In this document: one piece after another, positions 19,466 to 27,183 of the stretch
How positions within the stretch are numbered: the first letter of the stretch is position 1
How the letters are laid out: the number at the start of each line of letters is the position of its first letter
Assembly: GCA_963735885.1 (NCBI GenBank)
Contig: CAVTMP010000008.1
Span: 310,001-374,000, forward strand
Length of the DNA stretch: 64,000 nt
DNA from: JBBSBL01 sp963735885
GTDB lineage: Bacteria > Actinomycetota > Thermoleophilia > Solirubrobacterales > Solirubrobacteraceae
Direction of reading: 5' to 3'
Position numbers and translations under genes: made by a program
Notes under the pieces: model-generated
Database searches by the model: none
What the model was told of the DNA's origin: nothing
Seen by the model: only the letters and a program-made list of their open reading frames with translations

Positions 19466-19506
19466 GCCCGCGTCACCTTACGAAGCGGCCCGGCCGGCCC
19501 GAGCCG

Positions 19507-19935
19507 CTACCAGGAGCTCGGCACCGCGACGGCGTGCGCCGCCTCGATCGCCTCGGCCTCCTCGACCGAGACGATCTCGCGCCCGAACGGCCACAGCGCC
19601 ACCGGCACGAGCTTGAAGTTCGCGATGCCCAGCGGGATCCCGATGATCGTGATGCACAGGGCCAGACCCGTGACGAGGTGGGCGAGGGCGAGCTCCCAGC
19701 CGGCGAGGACGAGCCAGATCACGTTGCCGATGAGCGACGGCGCGCCCGCGTCCGCGCGCTTCACGACCGTGCGGCCGAAGGGCCAGAGGGCGAAGCCGCC
19801 GAGCTTGAAGGCCTGCAGGCCGAACGGGATCGTGATGATGAGGATGCACATGACGATCCCGGCGAGGACGTAGGCGAGGGCGAGCCAGAACCCGGCGAAC
19901 ACGAGCCAGATGATGTTGAGGATGAACCTGAGCAC
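19507..19935 (-). CDS. YccF-domain inner-membrane protein
   Basis: 142 residues containing two tandem YccF repeats. Each has a hydrophobic start (NIIWLVFAGFWLALAYVLAG and NVIWLVLAGWELALAHLVTG) followed by an IxIIGIPFG/LQAFKL-type turn and a LWPFGR motif. It has four transmembrane helices with a short cytoplasmic tail. Function is unknown family-wide. GTG 19935 is 8 nt from a TAGGCT box (19944-19949). Confidence 0.85.
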   Translation of the reverse strand: MLRFILNIIWLVFAGFWLALAYVLAGIVMCILIITIPFGLQAFKLGGFALWPFGRTVVKRADAGAPSLIGNVIWLVLAGWELALAHLVTGLALCITIIGIPLGIANFKLVPVALWPFGREIVSVEEAEAIEAAHAVAVPSSW

Positions 19936-19965
19936 TGCGGGCGAGCCTACCGCGCGTCGCCGCGG

Positions 19966-21471
19966 CTACAGCACGCGCAGCGTCTCGAGCGCGGTGTCAC
20001 GCGCGACGATCGTGCCGCCCTGGGCGCGGGTCTCGAGCAGGTAGTCGACCGCGGCCCGGGAGACCCGGAAGCCCTCGAGCACGACCGGGACGCCGGGCGG
20101 GTAGACCTCGACGCTCTCCGCGGACACCGACCCGACCGCCTCGGCGAGCGGCACCGCGCGCCCGATCGACTTCGCGTAGCGCCGCGCGTGGTAGGGATGC
20201 ATGACCGGGCGGTCGTCGACGGCGGAGAACGGGTTGGACAGGACGGGCTTGCGCTCGTCGCCGGGCAGCTCCCGGCCGGCGAGGACCGCCTCCAGCGCGG
20301 CGACCGTCTCCGGGACGGCGGCCTCCTCGAGCTGGAAGGTGGCGATGAAGGTCAGCGTGTTGATCCCCGCCTTCTCGATGACGATTCCCCGATCGACCAG
20401 CGACTGGGCGACCGCGAACCCCGCGACGTCGTAGCCGGAGAGCGCGACCGTCAGCCTCGTCGCGTCGAGGCCGCCGACGTGGTCGGCGAAGTCCTCGCGC
20501 CACGGCGCCTCGCCGAGGTGCTCGAGGCGCGGCAGGCGCTCGCGCACCAGCGCCGCGAAGCGCGCCATCCGATCCAGGCAGGCGTCGAGCGCGACGCGAC
20601 CGGTGGCGGCGAGCGAGCGCGACGCGGCGTCCGCCGAGGCGAGCAGGTGGTAGCTCGGGCTCGTGGTCACGTACTCGCGGAACGCCTCCTCCATGAGCTC
20701 GGAGTCCACCCGCCCCTCGCGCCAGTGGATGAGGCCCGTCTGCTGGAGGCCGCCGGCGAGCTTGTGCGTCGACTGGACGCAGACGTCGGCGCCGGCGTGC
20801 ATCGCGGACTCGGGCAGGTCGGGGTGGAAGGCGAGATGGCCGCCCCACGCCTCGTCGACGATGACCATCGCGTGCGCCGAGACGGCGTGGACGGCGTCGA
20901 CGATCGCGCGGCTCGGCGCGCCGACGCCCTCGTAGGTCGGCGCGGTGTAGACGACCGCCAGCGCCTCCGGGTAGCGCTCGAGCGCCGCGAGGACCTCGTC
21001 GGGGCTCGGCGGCAGCAGGGCCTCGAAGCGCGCGTCGTAGGGCGTGGGGATGAAGCGGAAGTCCAGCCCGAACGCCTTCAGCGCGTTGATCACCGAGTGG
21101 TGGATGTTCCGCGCGACGAGCACGAGCGCGTCGGAGCGCTCGAGCGCGAGCATCCGGAGCACCACGAAGTTCGACCCCGAGGAGCCGTGGACGGAGAACA
21201 TCGAGCGGTCCGCCCCCTGGGCCGTGGCCGCGAACTCCTCGGCCTCGCCGAACACCCCGGTGTGGTCGACGAGCGTGCCGAAGAAGCCGGCCGAGATCGA
21301 CACGTCGGAGGAGTAGAAGTCCTCCACGCGCTCCTGCGGCAGGACCGACGGCGTGCACCAGCGGTGGTAGCGCCCGACCTCGCGGTTGAGCACGTTGACG
21401 ATCGGCGACGGCGGGACCGCCGGGGCGGCGCGCGGCGGCACCTCGCCGCCCGGGGGCACGGTCCGGGACAC
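19966..21471 (-). CDS. PLP-dependent Orn/Lys/Arg-type decarboxylase family protein
   Basis: 501 residues, fold type I PLP enzyme of the OKR decarboxylase family. GSSGSNFVVLRML is the cofactor-phosphate region, IVDEAWGGHLAFHPDLP carries the PLP-ring Asp, and VQSTHKLAGGLQQTGL carries the Schiff-base Lys. The C-terminal domain has the family's YPPGVPVVLEG motif. It lacks the N-terminal wing domain of inducible E. coli decarboxylases, so it is the short (SpeA/YaaO-like) class. It probably makes a polyamine precursor; the substrate is undetermined. GTG 21471 lies 6 nt from TATCCT (21478-21483), which overlaps the -10 of the divergent gene. Confidence 0.8.
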   Translation of the reverse strand: MSRTVPPGGEVPPRAAPAVPPSPIVNVLNREVGRYHRWCTPSVLPQERVEDFYSSDVSISAGFFGTLVDHTGVFGEAEEFAATAQGADRSMFSVHGSSGSNFVVLRMLALERSDALVLVARNIHHSVINALKAFGLDFRFIPTPYDARFEALLPPSPDEVLAALERYPEALAVVYTAPTYEGVGAPSRAIVDAVHAVSAHAMVIVDEAWGGHLAFHPDLPESAMHAGADVCVQSTHKLAGGLQQTGLIHWREGRVDSELMEEAFREYVTTSPSYHLLASADAASRSLAATGRVALDACLDRMARFAALVRERLPRLEHLGEAPWREDFADHVGGLDATRLTVALSGYDVAGFAVAQSLVDRGIVIEKAGINTLTFIATFQLEEAAVPETVAALEAVLAGRELPGDERKPVLSNPFSAVDDRPVMHPYHARRYAKSIGRAVPLAEAVGSVSAESVEVYPPGVPVVLEGFRVSRAAVDYLLETRAQGGTIVARDTALETLRVL

Positions 21472-21477
21472 GGGCCG

Positions 21478-21487
21478 AGGATAATGC
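21478..21487. promoter_or_regulatory. Overlapping divergent -10 boxes
   Basis: The sequence AGGATAATGC gives TATCCT on the minus strand (6 nt before GTG 21471) and GATAAT/TAATGC on the plus strand (just before ATG 21493). It is arranged like the shared-TA boxes at 2991 and 62723. Confidence 0.5.
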
Positions 21488-21492
21488 GGGCG

Positions 21493-21804
21493 ATGGCCGG
21501 CGGAACGCGCGTCCCCCTCCCCGCCGCGGTGCGGCCGCCCTTCGAGGTCTTCCGCAACGGCGTCCGGCAGACGGAGGGCGCCGACTACGACCTGCGCGGG
21601 CGCGAGATCGTCTTTCGCGCCGCGCTCGTCAAGGAGGGGCGGCTCGGCTTCTGGCGCTGGTTCCTCGGGGCGTGGGGGATCGGCACCTACCGGCGCAACG
21701 ACGTCATCGACCTCCGCCACACGCTCGACGGCCGGCCGATGGTCGCGCACGACGTGCCGTTCGAGGCCCCGCCGGACGATGCGGAGGCCGCGGCGGCCGG
21801 GTAG
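21493..21804 (+). CDS. Hypothetical protein, 103 aa
   Basis: It starts MAGGTRVPLP and has a beta-rich core (PFEVFRNGVRQTEGADYDLR, then EIVFRAAL). A Trp-rich stretch (GFWRWFLGAWGIG) could be amphipathic or membrane-associated. ATG 21493 is preferred over ATG 21484 because the latter lies inside the -10-like box GATAAT. No recognised family; it looks like an actinobacterial conserved small protein. Confidence 0.55.
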   Translation: MAGGTRVPLPAAVRPPFEVFRNGVRQTEGADYDLRGREIVFRAALVKEGRLGFWRWFLGAWGIGTYRRNDVIDLRHTLDGRPMVAHDVPFEAPPDDAEAAAAG

Positions 21805-21842
21805 GTCGCCTGTCGCGGTGGGCGATCCGGTCGGGGTCTGAG

Positions 21843-22526
21843 GTGCGCGCGACGCTCGGGCCGGCGGCGGGGCCGGCGTTCGCGGCGTTGGCCGTCGCGG
21901 CGTTGGCCGGTTGCGCCGCGGGTGGCGGTGGCGCCGGTGGCGGCGCGGACGCACCGGGCCCCGCGCTCGGGCCCACCGCCGAGGTGTCCGCGGCCCGATC
22001 GAGCGCCGCCGTCCCCGCCGGCGCCGTTCCGGTGCCGCCGGGGCGCGCGGCCGGCCACCGGCCGCCGGCCCTCGGCCGGGCGGCCGCGCGGGGACGGCCC
22101 GTGGCCGGCGTCCGCTGCGGGCCGGCGCCGGCGGCCGCCGGGATGGCCCACGTCGAGGCCTTCGCGGGCCGACGCGTCGTGCGCGTTCCCGCCGGGATCG
22201 GCATCGCCCCGCCCCGCCGCCGCGACGGCGCCTACGTGCGCGGGGGGCGCTGCCGCTACCCGGCGGTCACCGAGGAGCCGACCGGGCTCGTCCGGCTCGA
22301 CCCCGCGCGGCGGACGACGCTCGGCCAGTTCTTCGCCGTGTGGGGCCAGGCGCTGTCCGCGCGGCGGCTCGGCGCGTTCCGCGGCCGCGTCGCGGCGTGG
22401 CTGGACGGCCGGCGCTGGCGTCGCTCTCCCGCCGCCATGCCGCTGCGGCCCGGCGCCGTCGTCGTGGTCGAGACCGGCGGGTACGTGCCACCTCACCGAA
22501 GCTACGTGTTCCCGGGGACGCCGTGA
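21843..22526 (+). CDS. Secreted lipoprotein, unknown function, 227 aa
   Basis: GTG 21843 begins a signal peptide with hydrophobic core FAALAVAALAGC, where LAGC is the lipobox. A low-complexity Ala/Gly/Pro linker follows to about residue 95. The folded part contains AHVEAFAGRRVVRVPAGIGI and LGQFFAVWGQAL and ends GGYVPPHRSYVFPGTP. The His in the first motif and GGYVPPH near the end are possible conserved ligands. No enzyme family is recognised. The stop codon overlaps the start of the next secreted gene (GTGA), so the two are coupled. Confidence 0.6.
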   Translation: MRATLGPAAGPAFAALAVAALAGCAAGGGGAGGGADAPGPALGPTAEVSAARSSAAVPAGAVPVPPGRAAGHRPPALGRAAARGRPVAGVRCGPAPAAAGMAHVEAFAGRRVVRVPAGIGIAPPRRRDGAYVRGGRCRYPAVTEEPTGLVRLDPARRTTLGQFFAVWGQALSARRLGAFRGRVAAWLDGRRWRRSPAAMPLRPGAVVVVETGGYVPPHRSYVFPGTP

Positions 22527-23214
22527 CCGGCCTCTCCCGCGGCGGGCCGGCCGCGCTCGTCGCACGCTCGGTCGCGCTGCTGCTGGCGCTCGCGGCGCTC
22601 GCCGGGCGTCCGCCCGACGCCCACGCCGACGCCGATCCGCCGAGCGACTTCCTGCTCTCCGATCCGGTGTACCTGCCCTATCCGCCGACGGCGGTCTCGC
22701 CCGCGCCGGCGGCGGAGCTCATCGGGGTGGTCAAGGCGGCGCGACGGGCAGGCCTGCCGCTGAAGGTCGCGGTGGTCGCGTCGCGGGCCGACCTCGGCGC
22801 CGTCCCGCAGTTCTTCACGCGCCCGCGTGCCTACGCGCCGTTCCTGGAGCGGGAGATCGCCTTCAACGAGGCCGTGCCGCTGCTCGTGGTCACGCCCTCC
22901 GGCCTCGGCACCGCCGCGCTCCCGCCCGGCGCGCGCGCGCCGCGACGCGCCTCCGACCGCCCGCGGGCCCCGAGCCCGACCGGTTGGCCGCCGCGGCGAC
23001 GGCGGCGGTGCGCGCGTTGGCGGCCGGCCAGGGTCTGCGCATCGCCGCGAGCCCGCCCGGCGGCGGCTCGGACGGCGGTGGGCGCTCCGGCGGCGACGAC
23101 GGCGTGCCGACCGCCCTCCTGATCGCGACGCCGCTGCTGCTGCTCGCCCTCGGCGCGCTCGTGGCCCGTCGCCGGGACCGTCGCCCGGGCCCGGGCTCGC
23201 CGCCCGAGGTGTAG
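22523..23214 (+). CDS. Exported, C-terminally membrane-anchored protein, frameshift in a GC-dinucleotide tract
   Basis: GTG 22523 opens a Sec signal peptide (VALLLALAALAGRPPDAHA) and an extracytoplasmic domain with LIGVVKAARRAGLPLKVAVV and ADLGAVPQFFTRPRAYAPFL, resembling TPM/YgcG-type domains. The frame then breaks within the GCGCGCGCGC tract near 22930-22942. In the alternative frame the protein continues as a Gly/Ser linker and one transmembrane helix (TALLIATPLLLLALGALV) with an Arg-rich tail, ending at 23214. Signal, domain and anchor make sense only if joined, giving about 230 residues. A 2-bp slip in the tract explains the shift. Confidence 0.6.
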
Positions 23215-23254
23215 CCCCCGAGCACGGCGTGCACGGGCCTCGGCGGAGAAGCGA

Positions 23255-23289
23255 CCGCCCTCGACCGCGCATACCGCGGTCAAGGGCGG
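23255..23289. terminator. Bidirectional hairpin between convergent genes
   Basis: CCGCCCTCGACCGCG pairs with CGCGGTCAAGGGCGG-type sequence across a short loop (about 15 bp stem, one mismatch). It sits between the stop at 23214 on the plus strand and the end of metF at 23317 on the minus strand. Confidence 0.65.
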
Positions 23290-23316
23290 AAGGCTCGTGG
23301 CCGGAAAGGCGGGCCG

Positions 23317-24240
23317 CTACGGGCCGGCCGTCGCTCCGATCGGCTCGACGCCGGCGCGGCGCTCCCACGGCCGCCGGAGCTTCAGCGCCGAGAGGATCGC
23401 GCGGGTCGCCGGCGAGCGGTTGAGCGTGTAGAAGTGGATCCCGGGGGCGCCGCCGGCGAGCAGCTCGGCGCACTGGAGCGTCGCGTAGGCGACGCCGAGC
23501 TGGAGGACCGCGTCGGGGTCCTCGGCCCGGAGGTCGAGCTCTCCCATCAGGCCGGGCGGGATCGTGGCGCCGCACATCGACGTGATGCGGGTGAGCTGGG
23601 CGATGTTGGTGATCGGGAGCACCCCCGGCACGATCGGCGTCTCGATCCCGATCGCCCGCGCGCGCTCGACGAAGTCGAAGTAGGCCGCGTTGTCGAAGAA
23701 GAGCTGGGTGACCAGGAAGTCGACGCCCGCGTCGACCTTCGCCTTGAGGTGGCGCAGGTCGTCCTCCGCGCTGGTGGCGTGGATGTGGGTCTCGGGGAAG
23801 CACGCGGCGCCGATCGCGAACGGGTAGTCGCCGCGGATCAGCTCGACGAGCTCGCGCGAGTACTCGAGCCCGCCCTCCGTCTTCGTCCACTCCTCCTGGC
23901 CCTGCGGCGGATCGCCGCGCAGGGCGAGCACGTTGTCGACGCCGATGCGCGTGAGCTCGTCGAGCGTGCCGCGCAGCTCCGGCACGGTGGCGCCGACGCA
24001 GGTGAAGTGCGCCATCGCCTCGAGCCCGTGCTCCTCGCGGATGCGGTTGACCACCTCGATCGTCTTGTCCCGCGTCGAGCCGCCGGCGCCGTAGGTCACC
24101 GAGACGTAGGCGGGCTCGAGCGGCCGCAGCGCGGCGATCGCCTCGAACAGGTTGCGCTCGCCCGCCTCGGTCTTGGGCGGGAAGAACTCGAACGAGAAGA
24201 TCGGGTCCTCGCTGGCGCGCATGATGTCGTCGATGCGCAT
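23317..24240 (-). CDS. metF: 5,10-methylenetetrahydrofolate reductase
   Basis: 307 residues, standard bacterial MetF length. The TIM barrel shows FSFEFFPPKTEAGERNLF (catalytic Glu), YVSVTYGAGGSTRDKT, LALRGDPPQG (FAD and folate contacts), IGAACFPETHIHA and FLVTQLFFDNAAYFDFV. It reduces methylene-THF to methyl-THF for methionine synthesis. It is a single gene with no riboswitch in front. The TAGACT box (24250-24255) ends 9 nt before ATG 24240 and overlaps the stop codon of the upstream MBL gene, so independent leaderless transcription is likely. Confidence 0.95.
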   Translation of the reverse strand: MRIDDIMRASEDPIFSFEFFPPKTEAGERNLFEAIAALRPLEPAYVSVTYGAGGSTRDKTIEVVNRIREEHGLEAMAHFTCVGATVPELRGTLDELTRIGVDNVLALRGDPPQGQEEWTKTEGGLEYSRELVELIRGDYPFAIGAACFPETHIHATSAEDDLRHLKAKVDAGVDFLVTQLFFDNAAYFDFVERARAIGIETPIVPGVLPITNIAQLTRITSMCGATIPPGLMGELDLRAEDPDAVLQLGVAYATLQCAELLAGGAPGIHFYTLNRSPATRAILSALKLRRPWERRAGVEPIGATAGP

Positions 24241-24252
24241 CGACGGGAGAGT

Positions 24253-25266
24253 CTAGGCGGCGTCCGGGCGCGGCTCCCAGCGTTCCGGCTCTCCCTCGGC
24301 CAGGATCCGCCGCGCGCGGCCGGTCGCCTCGAGGTGCGTGAGGTAGACGAGCGTCTCCGAGAGCCACCAGTGCGCGTTCAGCTCGGTGATCGGCGCGCCG
24401 TAGACCTCCGGGACGATCTCGAACGCCGTCCGCCGCCCTCCCGCCAGCGCGGCGTGGACCGCGGCGACGCGCTCGCCGACGAGCGCGCGGTTGGCCTCGA
24501 CGTGCGCGCGGACGTCGGTGAACGGCCGCCCGTGGCCGGCGAGGCACAGGCGGGCGTCGAGCGCATCGACGCGATCGAGCGAGGTCAGGAACTCCCCGGC
24601 GGGGTCGGGCGTCCAGCCGTAGTCGTAGTAGAGCGACACCCGTCCGAGCAGGTGGTCGCCGGAGATCAGCAGCCGCCGCTCGGGCTGGAAGAGGGCGACG
24701 TGGGAGGGTGCGTGGCCGGGGGTCTCGACCGTGATCCACGTGCCCAGGTCGGTCTCGAAGGTCGTCCCGGCGACGAGGTCGCGATCGGGCAGGACGATCT
24801 CGGCGATGCCGTAGCCCTGGCCCTTGCGCTGCTCGCGGTAGCGGCGCAGCGCGGCCTCGGGGACGCCGCTCGCCCGGGCGACCTCGAGCCGGCGGTCGAG
24901 CGCCTGCTCCGGGTCGCCCGCCTGCGAGGTCACGTGCGCGTGGTCGGGGTGCATCCACAGCTCGCAGCCGGCGCGGGCGATGATCGGCGCCGCCTGGCCG
25001 TAGTGGTCGGAGTGCGCGTGGGTGCAGGCGAGCAGGCGGACGTGCTCGAGCCGCAGCCCCGCCTGGTCGAGCGCCCGCTCGAGCTGCGCGAGCGAGCCCG
25101 GCTCGTGCATGCCGGTGTCGACGAGGACGATGCCGTCCCCGGCCGCGATGGCCCACGCGTTCCCGTGCGGCACGCCGGGCCACGGCAGCGGCAGGCGCAG
25201 GCGCCACAGGCCGGCGAGCACGCGCTCGCCGCGCCCGAGCTCGCGCCGGCGGGCGGAGGTCGGCAT
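24253..25266 (-). CDS. MBL-fold metallo-hydrolase, 337 aa
   Basis: Metallo-beta-lactamase fold with the metal motif CTHAHSDHYGQ (HxHxDH), further ligands in ETPGHAPSHV and ISGDHLLGR, and CLAGHGRPF. A C-terminal helical extension of about 70 residues ends HWWLSETLVYLTHLEATGRA, as in the LACTB2-like winged-helix subfamily. That extension points to a thioesterase or nuclease-like relative, but the substrate is not readable. TATCTT at 25274-25279 lies 7 nt before ATG 25266. It is divergent from the SnoaL-MBL fusion gene. Confidence 0.8.
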   Translation of the reverse strand: MPTSARRRELGRGERVLAGLWRLRLPLPWPGVPHGNAWAIAAGDGIVLVDTGMHEPGSLAQLERALDQAGLRLEHVRLLACTHAHSDHYGQAAPIIARAGCELWMHPDHAHVTSQAGDPEQALDRRLEVARASGVPEAALRRYREQRKGQGYGIAEIVLPDRDLVAGTTFETDLGTWITVETPGHAPSHVALFQPERRLLISGDHLLGRVSLYYDYGWTPDPAGEFLTSLDRVDALDARLCLAGHGRPFTDVRAHVEANRALVGERVAAVHAALAGGRRTAFEIVPEVYGAPITELNAHWWLSETLVYLTHLEATGRARRILAEGEPERWEPRPDAA

Positions 25267-25374
25267 CGCCGGGAAGATAGTGCGGGCCGGACGGCCGTCG
25301 CGTGGACGGATGACCGCGTGGGCGCGGGAACCGTCATAGACTGCCGTCCACCCGAGGGAAGGAACATCAACGTC

Positions 25375-26601
25375 ATGCCCGCCGCCGAGACGCCGAAGAT
25401 CACCAAGCGGAAGGGCCGGTCCGCCGGCTCGGCCGAGATCGTCGACCGCTACTTCGCGGCGATCGCCGCCCGGGACATCGACGGCATGTCCGCGTGCTGG
25501 CAGCCCGGCGGGCTCGACCGGCTGGTCGGCCAGCAGGACCTCGAGGTGCCGGCCGGCCTGCGGACGTACTTCGGCGAGGTGTTCGCCGCGTTCCCGGACT
25601 TCACGATCGAGGTGCTCGACCGGGTCGAGGCCGGCGAGCGCTGCACCGTCCGCTGGGCCGCGACCGGCACGTTCGCCGGGGCGCCGTTCCAGGGCATCGA
25701 GCCGACCGGGGCGCGCGTGGCGATCGAGGGCCTGGACCTGCTCACGGTGGAGGACGGGCTCATCGCGCGCAACGACGCGTTCCTCGACGGCGCCGACCTC
25801 GCGCGGCAGCTCGGGGTCCTGCCCGCCGCGGGCAGCACCCAGGAGCAGCGGATGACCGCGCTCATGAACCGCGGGACGCGGGCCAAGCGCCACATCGCGT
25901 CCGACCTCGAGCCGGTGGCCGACGGCGTGTGGCTCATCCGCGGCGGGTTCCCCCTGAAGACGATGAACGTCTACCTGATCGAGGACGACGGGCAGCTGAC
26001 CGTGTTCGACGCGGGCATCAGGGCGATGACGAACGCCGTCGCGGCGGCCGGCGCTCGGGCCGGCGGCATCCGTCGCGTCGTGCTCGGGCACGGCCACGCG
26101 GACCACCGCGGGGCGGCCGCGGGGCTCGGCGCCCCGGTGTACTGCCATCCCGCCGAGCAGGCCGACGCCGAAGGCGACGGCGGGATGCACTACTTCCACT
26201 TCGAGCGGCTGAACCCGATCGGTCGCCGGCTCATGCCGCCGCTGCTGCGCTCCTGGGACGGCGGGCCGGTCGAGATCGCCGGGACGGTCGAGGAGGGCGA
26301 CGAGGTCGCCGGGTTCCGCGTGATCCACCTGCCCGGCCACGCGCCCGGCATGATCGGGCTGTGGCGCGAGGGCGACCGCGTCGCCCTGACCAGCGACTGC
26401 TTCTACACGCTCGACCCGCAGACCGGTCGCAAGGGCCCGCCGCGCCTCCCGCACGACGCGTTCAACCAGGACACCGAGCAGGCGCGCGCGAGCGTGCGCA
26501 AGCTCGCGGCGCTCGAGCCCGCGGCGGCGTGGCCCGGCCACGCCGACCCGCTGCGCGGCGACGTGCGCTCCGCCCTCGAGACCGCCGCCGCGACGACGTA
26601 G
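25375..26601 (+). CDS. SnoaL-like/MBL-fold fusion protein
   Basis: 408 residues with two domains. Residues about 20-155 are a SnoaL-like NTF2 domain: SAEIVDRYFAAIAARDIDGM, then LRTYFGEVFAAFPDFTIEVL and TGTFAGAPFQGIEPTG, the classic ester-cyclase pattern. Residues about 180-400 are an MBL hydrolase: GGFPLKTMNVYLIEDDGQLT, VLGHGHADHRG (HxHxDH), HLPGHAPGM and LTSDCFY. A linker of about 25 residues joins them. SnoaL domains bind small ring or aldol substrates and MBL domains hydrolyse esters or lactones, so a sequential reaction is possible. GAGGGAAGG at 25354-25362 gives a ribosome binding site. Confidence 0.8.
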   Translation: MPAAETPKITKRKGRSAGSAEIVDRYFAAIAARDIDGMSACWQPGGLDRLVGQQDLEVPAGLRTYFGEVFAAFPDFTIEVLDRVEAGERCTVRWAATGTFAGAPFQGIEPTGARVAIEGLDLLTVEDGLIARNDAFLDGADLARQLGVLPAAGSTQEQRMTALMNRGTRAKRHIASDLEPVADGVWLIRGGFPLKTMNVYLIEDDGQLTVFDAGIRAMTNAVAAAGARAGGIRRVVLGHGHADHRGAAAGLGAPVYCHPAEQADAEGDGGMHYFHFERLNPIGRRLMPPLLRSWDGGPVEIAGTVEEGDEVAGFRVIHLPGHAPGMIGLWREGDRVALTSDCFYTLDPQTGRKGPPRLPHDAFNQDTEQARASVRKLAALEPAAAWPGHADPLRGDVRSALETAAATT

Positions 26602-26645
26602 CCGATGAGCGGCGCGACCGCGGCCGCGCCGCCGGCCATCTAGCC

Positions 26646-27017
26646 GTGGGGCGCCGGGGCCGCCGGCGGGGCGCGGCGGACGGCCCCGCGGCCCCGACGG
26701 CGGACTACGCCGACACCGAGGGCAACGTCCTCACCCTGCGCGGGGCGCTGAGCCCGGCGACGCGGCGGGAGTACGCGGCCGTCCGGGCGGGCGAGCGCAG
26801 CCCCGCGGCGGCGGCGCGCGAGGACGCGTGGCAGCGCGCGGTCGAGTTCCTGTTCGAGCGGCTCGCCGTGCGCTGGGTGATCGCGGGCGCGCCGATCGAG
26901 GGCCAGAAGGACCTGCTCGCCCGGTTCCGCTTCGCCTCCGAGGAGGAGCGGGCCTGGATCCGCGACACGCTGCGCCGCCACTGCGCGGAGCACTTCCCGG
27001 ACGTCGAGGCGCCCTGA
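26646..27017 (+). CDS. Hypothetical protein, 123 aa
   Basis: A basic N-terminus (GRRGRRRGAADG) is followed by an acidic helical domain: LTLRGALSPATRREYAAVRA, WQRAVEFLFERLAVRWVIAG and FASEEERAWIRDTLRRHCAE. The single Cys lies near the end. It has no signal or membrane helix and no family I recognise. The start is GTG 26646; later starts are possible because the basic leader is low-complexity. It lies 44 bp after the SnoaL-MBL fusion on the same strand and may be co-transcribed. Confidence 0.5.
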   Translation: MGRRGRRRGAADGPAAPTADYADTEGNVLTLRGALSPATRREYAAVRAGERSPAAAAREDAWQRAVEFLFERLAVRWVIAGAPIEGQKDLLARFRFASEEERAWIRDTLRRHCAEHFPDVEAP

Positions 27018-27183
27018 GCCGCCGACGGGCGGCGGCGAGGGGACGCGGAGGGGCGCGTACCACGCCGCCGTGGTCCAGCTGCCACCGCCTGAGCGCGGCC
27101 CGGCTGAGTGAAGGCGCTCGGTCGCCGCCTGGGGCGGATCGCCCGGGACGCCTGAGAACCGCCGCGCCGAGGACGAGACGGCC

